The notes under the pieces were generated by a model. It did not search any database and was not told the DNA's origin. It worked only from the letters and a program-made list of their open reading frames with translations. From Dehalococcoidales bacterium (GTDB lineage: Bacteria; Chloroflexota; Dehalococcoidia; E44-bin15), in the NCBI GenBank assembly GCA_012974295.1, contig JAAXQM010000101.1, positions 1 through 5,737 of the forward strand: a DNA stretch of 5,737 nucleotides, read 5' to 3'. A program made the translations under genes and the position numbers. This document shows positions 1 through 5,665 of the stretch, in pieces (the stretch's first letter is position 1; every line of letters begins with the position of its first letter).

Positions 1-2
1 GC

Positions 3-740
3 ACGCTCCTGGCTTCCCTAACCCATGAGATTCTCGGCGAGCGGTCACTGGCAGTCACCGCTCGTTCGCCTATTTTCACGCCCGTAGAGATAAGCCAGGC
101 AGAATCTCTGGCACTACGTCTTGGTCTCCGCTATGTCATTATTGATACCAATCAGCTTGAAGATCCATCCTTTGTAGCCAACGATCCTCAGCGCTGCTAC
201 TACTGCAAGCGGGCGCTTTGCCAACGATTGAAAAACATCGCTAATGAAAAGGGGTTAGCTTTCATTCTTGACGGCACTAACTACGATGACCAGGGCGATT
301 TTCGCCCCGGGAGAAAGGCTGCTGTGGAATTGGGTGTCCGCAGCCCCCTGCTTGAGGTTGGCCTCACTAAGGAAGAGATTCGCGCCCTATCTCGAAACAT
401 GGGCCTCCATAACTGGGAAAAACCGTCCTCGCCCTGCCTCGCCACCCGCCTCCCCCACGGCACCCCGATTACGCTCGACCTGCTTGCCCTCATCGATAAG
501 GCTGAGCAGTCACTGTATAAACTGGGGTTCACACAATTCCGTGTGCGCCACCACGGCCCTATAGCCCGTATAGAGGCAAGCCCCAATGACATGCCGCTCT
601 TTGCCGATGAAAAAACAAGGCTTCGGGTGATAGCAGAGCTTCATGACCTGGGTTATACATATGTCACTCTAGACCTCGCCGGTTATCGCCCCGGGGGCAG
701 AAATGGCTCACATCTGGATAGTGCCTCTCCGACCTTATGA
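3..740 (+). CDS. larE: LarE, ATP-dependent sacrificial sulfur transferase for the nickel-pincer cofactor (5' end cut by window)
   Basis: The reading frame is open from the window edge and gives 245 residues to the stop at 738-740. About 25-30 N-terminal residues are missing, including the PP-loop SGGVDS motif; the first visible residues, TLLA, are what normally follows it. Visible family marks are RCYYCK (codons near 192-209), DGTNYDD and FRPGRKAAVELGVRSP in the middle, then SSPCLATR, whose Cys (435-437) aligns with the sulfur-donating Cys176 of Lactobacillus plantarum LarE, and RVRHHGPIARIE near the C-terminus. By family knowledge, LarE is cytoplasmic, adenylates the carboxylates of the pyridinium dicarboxylate mononucleotide made by LarB, and transfers sulfur. 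In the single-Cys type the Cys becomes dehydroalanine; some homologues instead use an Fe-S cluster held by several Cys. This protein has the CxxC and another Cys (in RALC), so the mechanism is open. larC follows after 55 nt. The TTG at 228 is internal and not the start. Confidence 0.92.
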   Translation, partial: TLLASLTHEILGERSLAVTARSPIFTPVEISQAESLALRLGLRYVIIDTNQLEDPSFVANDPQRCYYCKRALCQRLKNIANEKGLAFILDGTNYDDQGDFRPGRKAAVELGVRSPLLEVGLTKEEIRALSRNMGLHNWEKPSSPCLATRLPHGTPITLDLLALIDKAEQSLYKLGFTQFRVRHHGPIARIEASPNDMPLFADEKTRLRVIAELHDLGYTYVTLDLAGYRPGGRNGSHLDSASPTL

Positions 741-784
741 GACACACGATTAAAAGTAAAGACCCATCCCGAAAAGGGCGCAAA

Positions 785-790
785 AGGAGA
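785..790 (+). promoter_or_regulatory. Shine-Dalgarno AGGAGA for the larC TTG start
   Basis: AGGAGA lies 5 nt before TTG at 796. It decides the start because no in-frame ATG or GTG lies between the upstream in-frame stop (TAA at 757-759) and the TTG, and the family N-terminus begins exactly here. Confidence 0.8.
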
Positions 791-795
791 GAGTT

Positions 796-2004
796 TTGAA
801 AGTCGGCTATCTCGACTGTTACTCCGGCCTCAGCGGAGATATGATATTGGGAGCACTCTTGGACTGCGGGCTCTCCCTAGACCTTTTAACTGCAGAGCTT
901 GCCAGGCTCCCCATCACCGGCTACAGAATATACGCCCAGCCGATGAAGCGGGGTGTCATAACCGGAACCCAGGCAACGGTTAATTTGGAGGGGAGAACCT
1001 CTGAACAGCGTTGTCTAAATGATATTATCGATCTGATCCAAAAAAGCAGTCTTGACCAGCATGTAAAAGAAAGGAGCATGCTTATCTTCAAGCGCCTTGC
1101 TGAAGCGGAGGCAAGGGTACATTGCATCCCAATAGCCGAGGTCCATTTTCACGAGGTTGGGGCTATCGATGCCATCATCGACATAGTTGGTGCGGTAATT
1201 GGGCTTGACCATCTTAGGGTCGAGGCCCTCTTTTCGTCCCCGTTACCTTCCGGGTCCGGCACCGTCGAAACCCGGCATGGCATTATCCCCATTCCCGCGC
1301 CGGCAACATTAGAGCTCATGGTTTCGTCGGGTGCCCCGATCAGACCAACACCTGACCGTGATATGGAGCTTGTTACCCCTACCGGGGCGGCAATCGTCAC
1401 CACCCTGGCCTCATTTGAGCGCCCCACCATATCCCTCCAGAGAATTGGCTATGGCGTCGGGGCCTGCGAAACAACCGCCATCCCCAATGTGCTGCCCCTC
1501 TGGCTGGGGGAAAAGATAGAGGAGGAGCATGGGGACGACGAAGCGAGTGGCGAAGAACGAAAAATCCTGCTACTGGAGACCAACATCGACGACATGAGCC
1601 CTGAGCTTCTTGGTTATATAATGGATCGCCTCTTTGAGCAGGGCGCCCTGGATGTTTGGTTCACCCCAATACAGATGAAGAAGAACCGTCCTGCGGTGAT
1701 GCTCAGCGTCCTCGCCCCTCCTGCTGCCGAGGGGCAGGTTGTAGAGACACTCCTCCGTGAAACCTCCACCATTGGCTTGCGAGTACAGCCGGTACTACGC
1801 CACTACGCTTCGCGGGAGGAAGTCAAGGTAGATTCAAGCCTTGGACGGGTAGCGGTAAAGGTGAAGCGCCTTCATGGAGAAATAGTCGGCATCTCCCCTG
1901 AGTATGAGGATTGCCGCCGTCTCGCCGAGGAGCATGGCCTCCCGCTCAAGGAGATATTTCATATCGTCACCACCGAGGCCAGCGCCAATCTCATTGGAAA
2001 GTAA
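796..2004 (+). CDS. larC: LarC, nickel insertase for the nickel-pincer nucleotide cofactor, single-frame form
   Basis: This 402-residue protein is full length for LarC, the CTP-dependent enzyme that inserts nickel into the dithio-pyridinium mononucleotide to give the NPN cofactor. The N-terminus VGYLDCYSGLSGDM (3-16) is the family signature. HFHEVGAIDAIIDIVG (117-132), SGSGTVETRHGIIPIPAPAT (152-171) and ELVTPTGAAI (191-200) mark the LarC1 half. A short acidic linker (about 238-256, with EEEHGDDEASGEE) leads into the LarC2 half, with ETNIDDMSPE (261-270), DVWFTPIQMKKNRP (286-299) and a C-terminal RLHGEIVGISPEYEDCRRLA (358-377). In L. plantarum the two halves are separate frames joined by programmed frameshifting; here they are one uninterrupted frame. 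The TTG start is supported by the Shine-Dalgarno at 785-790. The gene lies 55 nt downstream of larE and was probably transcribed with it. The larA target enzyme is not in the window. Confidence 0.94.
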   Translation: MKVGYLDCYSGLSGDMILGALLDCGLSLDLLTAELARLPITGYRIYAQPMKRGVITGTQATVNLEGRTSEQRCLNDIIDLIQKSSLDQHVKERSMLIFKRLAEAEARVHCIPIAEVHFHEVGAIDAIIDIVGAVIGLDHLRVEALFSSPLPSGSGTVETRHGIIPIPAPATLELMVSSGAPIRPTPDRDMELVTPTGAAIVTTLASFERPTISLQRIGYGVGACETTAIPNVLPLWLGEKIEEEHGDDEASGEERKILLLETNIDDMSPELLGYIMDRLFEQGALDVWFTPIQMKKNRPAVMLSVLAPPAAEGQVVETLLRETSTIGLRVQPVLRHYASREEVKVDSSLGRVAVKVKRLHGEIVGISPEYEDCRRLAEEHGLPLKEIFHIVTTEASANLIGK

Positions 2005-2277
2005 TCTCATACTTTGTCCCGAGAAAGAGGGATCAGCAGTCAAACTTCCTCCCCCAAGGGAAAGGGGAGAAAAGTCTCTTGAGAAGACTATCGCCAGAAG
2101 AAGATCGAAAGAGAATACAAGGGGGAGTCTTTATGCCTTCCCCAGCCCTCACAGGTTTTATGGGATTATGTAAAGACCACGTATATAATACCGCTGGGCA
2201 AACCGATGTTACTTTGTCGCCCTATCATACAAAGCGCTATGTAGAGGAAACAGAAAAATATTATCCCGATACTACGT
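2005..2277. other. Convergent intergenic spacer between larC and cimA
   Basis: This 273-bp spacer lies between the larC stop and the end of cimA on the opposite strand. It contains an imperfect hairpin at 2044-2075, an adjoining small inverted repeat (AGTCT 2073-2077 with AGACT 2085-2089), and a 6-bp inverted repeat CTTTGT (2212-2217) with ACAAAG (2229-2234). Neither strand shows a strong GC stem followed directly by a T-run, so no intrinsic terminator is called for either operon. The half next to cimA (about 2160-2277) is more AT-rich than the flanking genes. A small ORF with a good ribosome site starts at 2133 (separate entry). Confidence 0.7.
2044..2075. repeat. Imperfect hairpin downstream of larC
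   Basis: ACTT (2044-2047) pairs with AAGT (2072-2075) and CTCCCC (2049-2054) pairs with GGGGAG (2064-2069), with a 1x2 internal loop and a 9-nt apical loop. It starts 40 nt after the larC stop. It has no following T-tract, so it may be an RNA 3'-end stabiliser, part of a factor-dependent terminator, or chance. Confidence 0.4.
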
Positions 2278-2354
2278 TTATAAAGGCGTGGAGCCTTTTC
2301 TCAGTAGCCAGTACTCCAGGCTATCGGCAAGCGCCAGCCAGCTGGCTTCGATAA
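2133..2354 (+). CDS. Possible small protein of 73 residues, unrecognised (weak candidate)
   Basis: An ATG at 2133 is preceded by GGGGGAG (2121-2127) at 5-nt spacing, the only ATG with such a site in the spacer. The frame runs 73 codons to the stop at 2352-2354 and overlaps the 3' end of cimA on the opposite strand by 77 bp. The product starts MPSPALTGFMGL, has a Tyr/Lys/Glu-rich middle (YVEETEKYYPD) and no motif or membrane segment that I recognise. It could be a small gene transcribed with larC, a remnant, or a chance ORF; the overlap with cimA and the lack of any recognised homologue argue for caution. Confidence 0.18.
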   Translation: MPSPALTGFMGLCKDHVYNTAGQTDVTLSPYHTKRYVEETEKYYPDTTFIKAWSLFSVASTPGYRQAPASWLR

Positions 2355-3876
2355 TATTGGTGGAGCTACCGACCGTGCGCCACTCCTGCTCCCCATCGCT
2401 CGACTCGATGAGCACCCTGACCCTGGCCCCTGTACTTTCAGCCCCTTCTATGACACGCACTTTATAGTCCACCAGGCGCACTATCTTAATTTCAGGATAG
2501 AAAAACTGAAGCGCTTTTCGCATTGCAGCATCAAGAGCATTAACCGGACCGTTTCCCTCAGCTGCGGTATGGATCACCTCACCACGTACCTTAACCTTCA
2601 CCGTGGCCTCGGATAACATCTCCTCCCTATCCTCTATCGTGGAAGGGCGGCGCCTTTTCTCTACCACCACCATGAAATCAACTAGCTCGAATGGTGATTG
2701 GTAATCTGGCTGATCGCGACGGACAAGCAGCTCGAAGGAGGCTTCGGCATCCTCATACTGAAAACCGCGGCTCTCCATAGCTTTGACACGTTCCAGGATG
2801 GCGCGCGCCTCTTCGCCCTCGGGAATAAACTCCAACCCCTGTTCCCGGGCTTTATAAATAATGCCCTTCTTTCCTGAAAGCTCGGATACGAGTGTTCGAA
2901 ATTCGTTGCCTACCAAAGCCGGATCGACATGCTGATAGCTCTTGCCCCACTTCATCATGGCATCAACGTGGAGGCCGCCCTTATGGGCAAAAGCGCTGGC
3001 CCCTACGTAGGGAAGGTGGGAATCAAATGTTAGGTTGGCAATCTCACTGACATAGTGCGCGACCTCGCTTAGCCTGGCAAGCTGTTCATCACTGATGCAA
3101 TCGATGCCCATCTTGAGCTTGAGTGCAGGGATGATAGAGCAGAGATTGGCATTGCCGCAGCGCTCTCCATAGCCGTTTATTGTTCCCTGAGCCTGGATAG
3201 CACCGGCCTGTATGGCAGCCAGTGTGTTGGCAACAGCAAGCTCGGCATCATTATGAGCATGGATGCCCAGTGGGGTTCCGATAGCCTTTCGAGCAGCATC
3301 GCAGGCAGAAGTTATTTCTCCAGACATCGTCCCACCGTTGGTATCACAGAGGACAAGGCATTCGGCACCTGCTTCAGAAGCAACTTTTAATGTCTCAATA
3401 GCATAGGAGGCATTCGCCTTATAGCCATCAAAAAAGTGTTCCGCATCGAAGAAGACCCTTTTCCCCTTAGATTTGAGATAGCCTATGGAGTCGGCGATCA
3501 TGCGCAGGTTCTCGTCCAGGGTTGTATCCAGCACCTGGGTAACCTGGAGATCCCAGCTTTTACCAACAATAGTTACTACCTCAGTTTTGGCATCGAGCAG
3601 GGAGCTAAGATTGGGATCCTTTTCCGCTTCCACTTTGGGACGCCTTGTACTGCCAAAGGCGACCAGGATGGCGAAGGATAGGTCGAGACTCTGGGCCTTA
3701 GAAAAAAATTCCTCATCTTTGGGATTTGAGCCCGGCCAGCCACCCTCGATAAAGTGAACTCCAAGCTCATCGAGCTTCTTTGCAATGCGGAGCTTGTCCT
3801 CCACGGTGAAGGATATACCCTCCCGCTGAGCCCCATCGCGAAGTGTAGTGTCATAAAGCTGGACCTGTGTCAACAC
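2278..3876 (-). CDS. cimA: (R)-Citramalate synthase (CimA), isopropylmalate synthase superfamily
   Basis: This 532-residue protein condenses pyruvate with acetyl-CoA to (R)-citramalate, the first step of threonine-independent isoleucine synthesis. The DRE-TIM metallolyase barrel occupies about residues 1-280. It shows LYDTTLRDGAQREGISF (7-23, catalytic Arg and metal Asp), the metal ligands in GIHAHND (204-210), and NGYGERCGNANL (234-245). FAHKGGLHVDAM (296-307) marks the downstream communication region. The C-terminal part (about 395-520), with GEVIHTAAEGNGPVNALDAA, is the LeuA-type regulatory/dimerisation domain, where isoleucine feedback would be expected. The EGGWPGSNPKD segment (44-54) and overall length fit the long citramalate synthase family rather than classical LeuA, which would be the alternative. 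The GTG start lies 9 nt after the leuB stop; a TTG is the next codon and could compete. It is last in the leuC-leuD-leuB-cimA block and converges on larC. Confidence 0.9.
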   Translation of the reverse strand: MLTQVQLYDTTLRDGAQREGISFTVEDKLRIAKKLDELGVHFIEGGWPGSNPKDEEFFSKAQSLDLSFAILVAFGSTRRPKVEAEKDPNLSSLLDAKTEVVTIVGKSWDLQVTQVLDTTLDENLRMIADSIGYLKSKGKRVFFDAEHFFDGYKANASYAIETLKVASEAGAECLVLCDTNGGTMSGEITSACDAARKAIGTPLGIHAHNDAELAVANTLAAIQAGAIQAQGTINGYGERCGNANLCSIIPALKLKMGIDCISDEQLARLSEVAHYVSEIANLTFDSHLPYVGASAFAHKGGLHVDAMMKWGKSYQHVDPALVGNEFRTLVSELSGKKGIIYKAREQGLEFIPEGEEARAILERVKAMESRGFQYEDAEASFELLVRRDQPDYQSPFELVDFMVVVEKRRRPSTIEDREEMLSEATVKVKVRGEVIHTAAEGNGPVNALDAAMRKALQFFYPEIKIVRLVDYKVRVIEGAESTGARVRVLIESSDGEQEWRTVGSSTNIIEASWLALADSLEYWLLRKGSTPL

Positions 3877-3882
3877 TACCTG

Positions 3883-3887
3883 CCCCT
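3883..3887 (-). promoter_or_regulatory. Shine-Dalgarno AGGGG for cimA, overlapping the leuB stop
   Basis: On the - strand AGGGG overlaps the leuB TAG stop by two bases and stands 6 nt before the cimA GTG. This overlap suggests translational coupling of cimA to leuB. Confidence 0.6.
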
Positions 3888-4977
3888 AACTTACCCTCTT
3901 CGCTACTATATCACCCATCTCCCGTGTCCCCACCTTGTTCTTGCCTTCTTCCATGATATCATAGGTGCGGTAACCCTGTTCCAGGGCATAGCTTACCGCT
4001 TCTTCAACCGCATCCGCACCCTCAACCAACCCCAATGAGTAGCGGAGCATCATGGCAACGCTCATGATCTGAGCGATGGGATTGGCAATGTTCTGTCCTG
4101 CCCTTCGCGGGGCGCTGCCGTGAATCGGCTCATACATGCCAAAGATCCTCTCACCCGTCTTTGGTACACCGGCGAGGCTCGCGGAGGGAAGCATTCCCAT
4201 TGAGCCGGCGAGCATTGAGGCTTCGTCAGTAATGATATCGCCGAACATGTTACCCGTGACGAGGACATCGAAATCGGCAGGGCGCTGGATTAACCTCATG
4301 GCGCAGGCGTCAATCAGCATATGCTGAAGCTCTATGTCGGGATAATTCGCTGACATCTCGACGACGATCTGTCGCCACAGGCGGGACGATTCCAGGACAT
4401 TAGCCTTATCCACTGATACCAGCTTTTTACGCCGGGTGCGGGCCAGCTCAAATCCGACCCTGACGATGCGCTCGATCTCCATCTCCGAGTAGAGCATACT
4501 ATCTACCGCTTTCCGCCCTGTAGCAGTCTGCCACCGTTTCTTTGGTCTGCCGAAGTAAATCCCACCGGTGAGCTCTCGCACCACCATGAGGTCAACACCT
4601 CGTATAGCTTCCGGCTTCAGGGTAGTTGAATCGAGAAGAGAGGGGTGGACTTTCACCGGGCGCAGGTTGGCAAAGAGCTTTAATCCTTTGCGTAGACCAA
4701 GAAGCCCATCTTCCGGCCGGACATTTGCTGCCGGATCATCCCACTTGGGACCACCGACTGCCCCGAGGAGAACAGCATCGCATCTCTTACACATCGCCAT
4801 CGTTCCCCGGGTCAGTGCAACCCCAGACTTGTCAATCGCTATACCGCCAATGTCTCCATCAAGGAAGGAAAACTCGTGCCCCAGTCTTTTACCCACCGCC
4901 TTAAGAACCTTGACCCCCTCGGCTGCGACCTCAGGACCGACGCCATCGCCGGGAAGTAATGCAATGTTGAATCTCAC
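3886..4977 (-). CDS. leuB: 3-Isopropylmalate / beta-methylmalate dehydrogenase (LeuB) with an Arg-Arg cofactor loop
   Basis: This 363-residue protein is normal length for the isopropylmalate dehydrogenase family, which oxidatively decarboxylates 3-isopropylmalate (leucine) and, beside cimA, should also take beta-methylmalate to 2-oxobutyrate (isoleucine). Seen are LLPGDGVGPEV (7-17), GLRKGLKLFANLRP (94-107, substrate Arg96 and Arg106), VRELTGGIYFG (133-143, Arg134 and catalytic Tyr141), VDKANVL (189-195, Lys191), LIDACAM (221-227, Asp223), and GNMFGDIITDEAS (242-254, metal Asp247 and Asp251). All catalytic positions are intact. The adenosine-binding loop reads HGSAPRRAGQNIANP (287-301); the usual NAD-type sequence is HGSAPDIAGK, so the Asp that selects NAD is replaced by Arg291 and the next Ile by Arg292. 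The GTG start directly abuts the leuD TAA with no spacer, and a GAGGGG site lies inside leuD. Isocitrate or homoisocitrate dehydrogenase are less likely given the neighbours. Confidence 0.93.
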   Translation of the reverse strand: MRFNIALLPGDGVGPEVAAEGVKVLKAVGKRLGHEFSFLDGDIGGIAIDKSGVALTRGTMAMCKRCDAVLLGAVGGPKWDDPAANVRPEDGLLGLRKGLKLFANLRPVKVHPSLLDSTTLKPEAIRGVDLMVVRELTGGIYFGRPKKRWQTATGRKAVDSMLYSEMEIERIVRVGFELARTRRKKLVSVDKANVLESSRLWRQIVVEMSANYPDIELQHMLIDACAMRLIQRPADFDVLVTGNMFGDIITDEASMLAGSMGMLPSASLAGVPKTGERIFGMYEPIHGSAPRRAGQNIANPIAQIMSVAMMLRYSLGLVEGADAVEEAVSYALEQGYRTYDIMEEGKNKVGTREMGDIVAKRVS

Positions 4978-5478
4978 TTAGACACCCCTCGTTTCTATTT
5001 TTTTCATTGTATATTCGATAAGACCACCCATTGAAATCAGCTGGAGCATGAAATCGGGGTAGGGCTCCGCCTTGAACACTTTATTCTTAGTGATATCATT
5101 AATCTCGCCTTTTTCCAGCTCCACTTCAAGCTCATCGCCCTGCTCGATCTCATCCGCCTGAGCACACTCAAGTAGGGGCAAGCCGATGTTAATGGCATTG
5201 CGGAAGAAGATGCGGGCGAAGCTCTGGGCAATTACGCAGGATACGCCCGCCGCCTTGATGGCGATGGGAGCGTGCTCTCGTGATGAGCCGCAGCCGAAGT
5301 TGGTAGTGGCCACGAGCATGTCACCCGGCTTTACCCGCTTCAGGAAATCGCCGTCAATGCCCTCCATGCAGTGCCTGGAGAGCTCACCCGGCTCTGAGAC
5401 ATTGAGGTAGCGAGCGGGAATGATAGCATCCGTATCCACATTGGCCCCGTATTTATGAGCTCCTCCTTTTAGTATCAA
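4978..5478 (-). CDS. leuD: 3-Isopropylmalate dehydratase small subunit (LeuD), archaeal-type
   Basis: This 166-residue protein has the length of the short, archaeal-type LeuD. Together with the LeuC Fe-S subunit it forms isopropylmalate isomerase, which also handles citramalate to beta-methylmalate. The N-terminus shows KYGANVDTDAIIPARYL (9-25), GCGSSREHAP (62-71) is the aconitase swivel-domain signature, and FARIFFRNAINIGLPLL follows at about 86-102. The specificity loop reads YLNV (24-27), lacking the Arg of the YLRT loop known for methanogen homoaconitase, which argues against that function. The start is TTG at 5478: in-frame upstream codons reach a TAA at 5496-5494 without another start. 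AGGAGA stands 6 nt before it. The gene follows leuC after an unusually long 187-bp gap and abuts leuB. Confidence 0.94.
   Translation of the reverse strand: MILKGGAHKYGANVDTDAIIPARYLNVSEPGELSRHCMEGIDGDFLKRVKPGDMLVATTNFGCGSSREHAPIAIKAAGVSCVIAQSFARIFFRNAINIGLPLLECAQADEIEQGDELEVELEKGEINDITKNKVFKAEPYPDFMLQLISMGGLIEYTMKKIETRGV
4985..4990 (-). promoter_or_regulatory. Shine-Dalgarno GAGGGG for leuB inside the leuD 3' end
   Basis: On the - strand GAGGGG lies 7 nt before the leuB GTG and within the last codons of leuD. It supports GTG at 4977 as the start and implies that leuB translation is coupled to leuD. Confidence 0.65.
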
Positions 5479-5484
5479 TACATA

Positions 5485-5490
5485 TCTCCT
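5485..5490 (-). promoter_or_regulatory. Shine-Dalgarno AGGAGA for the leuD TTG start
   Basis: On the - strand AGGAGA lies 6 nt before TTG at 5478. An ATG occurs within the spacer (5483-5481) but is in another frame, only 1 nt from the ribosome site, and ends after two codons (ATG TAT TGA). Confidence 0.75.
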
Positions 5491-5545
5491 TTGTTAAGTA
5501 TATGCGATTCCACGCAACTTATTGGGTTTATTCAAAATGCTGAAG

Positions 5546-5572
5546 GCGTTTTTACCAAACGCAGGAAAACGC
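5546..5572 (-). repeat. Two mutually exclusive hairpins sharing one 3' arm
   Basis: Reading the - strand, GCGTTTT (5572-5566) and GCGTTT (5562-5557) are direct copies spaced 10 nt. Both are complementary to AAAACGC (5552-5546): the distal copy forms 7 bp and the proximal copy forms 6 bp with the 5-nt loop GGTAA. Only one can pair at a time. The element lies 68-94 nt upstream of the leuD start. Confidence 0.45.
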
Positions 5573-5600
5573 AAACATGCCCATTGTCAGTTTAGCCAAG

Positions 5601-5654
5601 GGAAACGGTATTGTCTCTTAGTAGATCTCAGGCTCTTGCACCCTTATCGTTTCC
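5601..5654 (-). repeat. Inverted repeat GGAAACG / CGTTTCC just after leuC
   Basis: GGAAACG (5654-5648 on the - strand) and CGTTTCC (5607-5601) form a perfect 7-bp stem around 40 nt, starting 11 nt after the leuC stop. Two further pairs follow inside after one mismatch. It may be a leader or 3'-end structure, or chance. Confidence 0.35.
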
Positions 5655-5665
5655 TTCTCACAGCC

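Larger units (their letters stand above)
5479..5665 (-). other. Structured 187-bp gap between leuC and leuD
   Basis: No convincing coding frame is seen here. On the - (coding) strand, from leuC to leuD, it holds a 7-bp inverted repeat GGAAACG/CGTTTCC enclosing 40 nt (5601-5654), then two direct copies of GCGTTT one helical turn apart followed by AAAACGCC (5545-5572), then a short TGCG/CGCA repeat (about 5503-5517), then the leuD ribosome site. A poor sigma70-like promoter candidate is TTGGTA (5558-5553), 17 nt, TTGAAT (5535-5530), matching the consensus at 4 of 6 in each box. leuD may therefore have its own promoter or leader control. Confidence 0.5.

Noticed and set aside
281..592. Open frame of 103 codons on the - strand opposite larE
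   Set aside because: It is antisense to conserved LarE sequence and shows no recognisable motif.
228..740. Short 170-residue larE starting at the TTG at 228
   Set aside because: The same frame is open to the window edge and encodes conserved LarE residues upstream, including TLLA and RCYYCK, so the gene simply continues outside the window.
2245..2280. Terminator for cimA from the T5 run on the - strand near 2254-2259
   Set aside because: The sequence before it (TATCGGGATA) would form only 4 bp with a 2-nt loop, which is not a stable hairpin.
4568..4981. Open frame of 137 codons on the + strand opposite leuB
   Set aside because: It is fully antisense to a well-supported leuB, has low-complexity Arg/Ser/Pro content typical of a shadow frame, and matches no family I recognise.
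5475..5483. Three-codon mini-ORF ATG TAT TGA overlapping the leuD TTG on the - strand
   Set aside because: The ATG is only 1 nt from AGGAGA, too close for normal initiation, whereas the TTG has ideal spacing and yields the conserved LeuD N-terminus.
5607..5647. Possible TPP riboswitch, because of AGGGTGC followed by CTGAGATC on the - strand
   Set aside because: The conserved 3' half of the aptamer (the UGAACCUGAU and GCGUAGGGA-like parts) is absent, and thiamine control of leuD is not expected.
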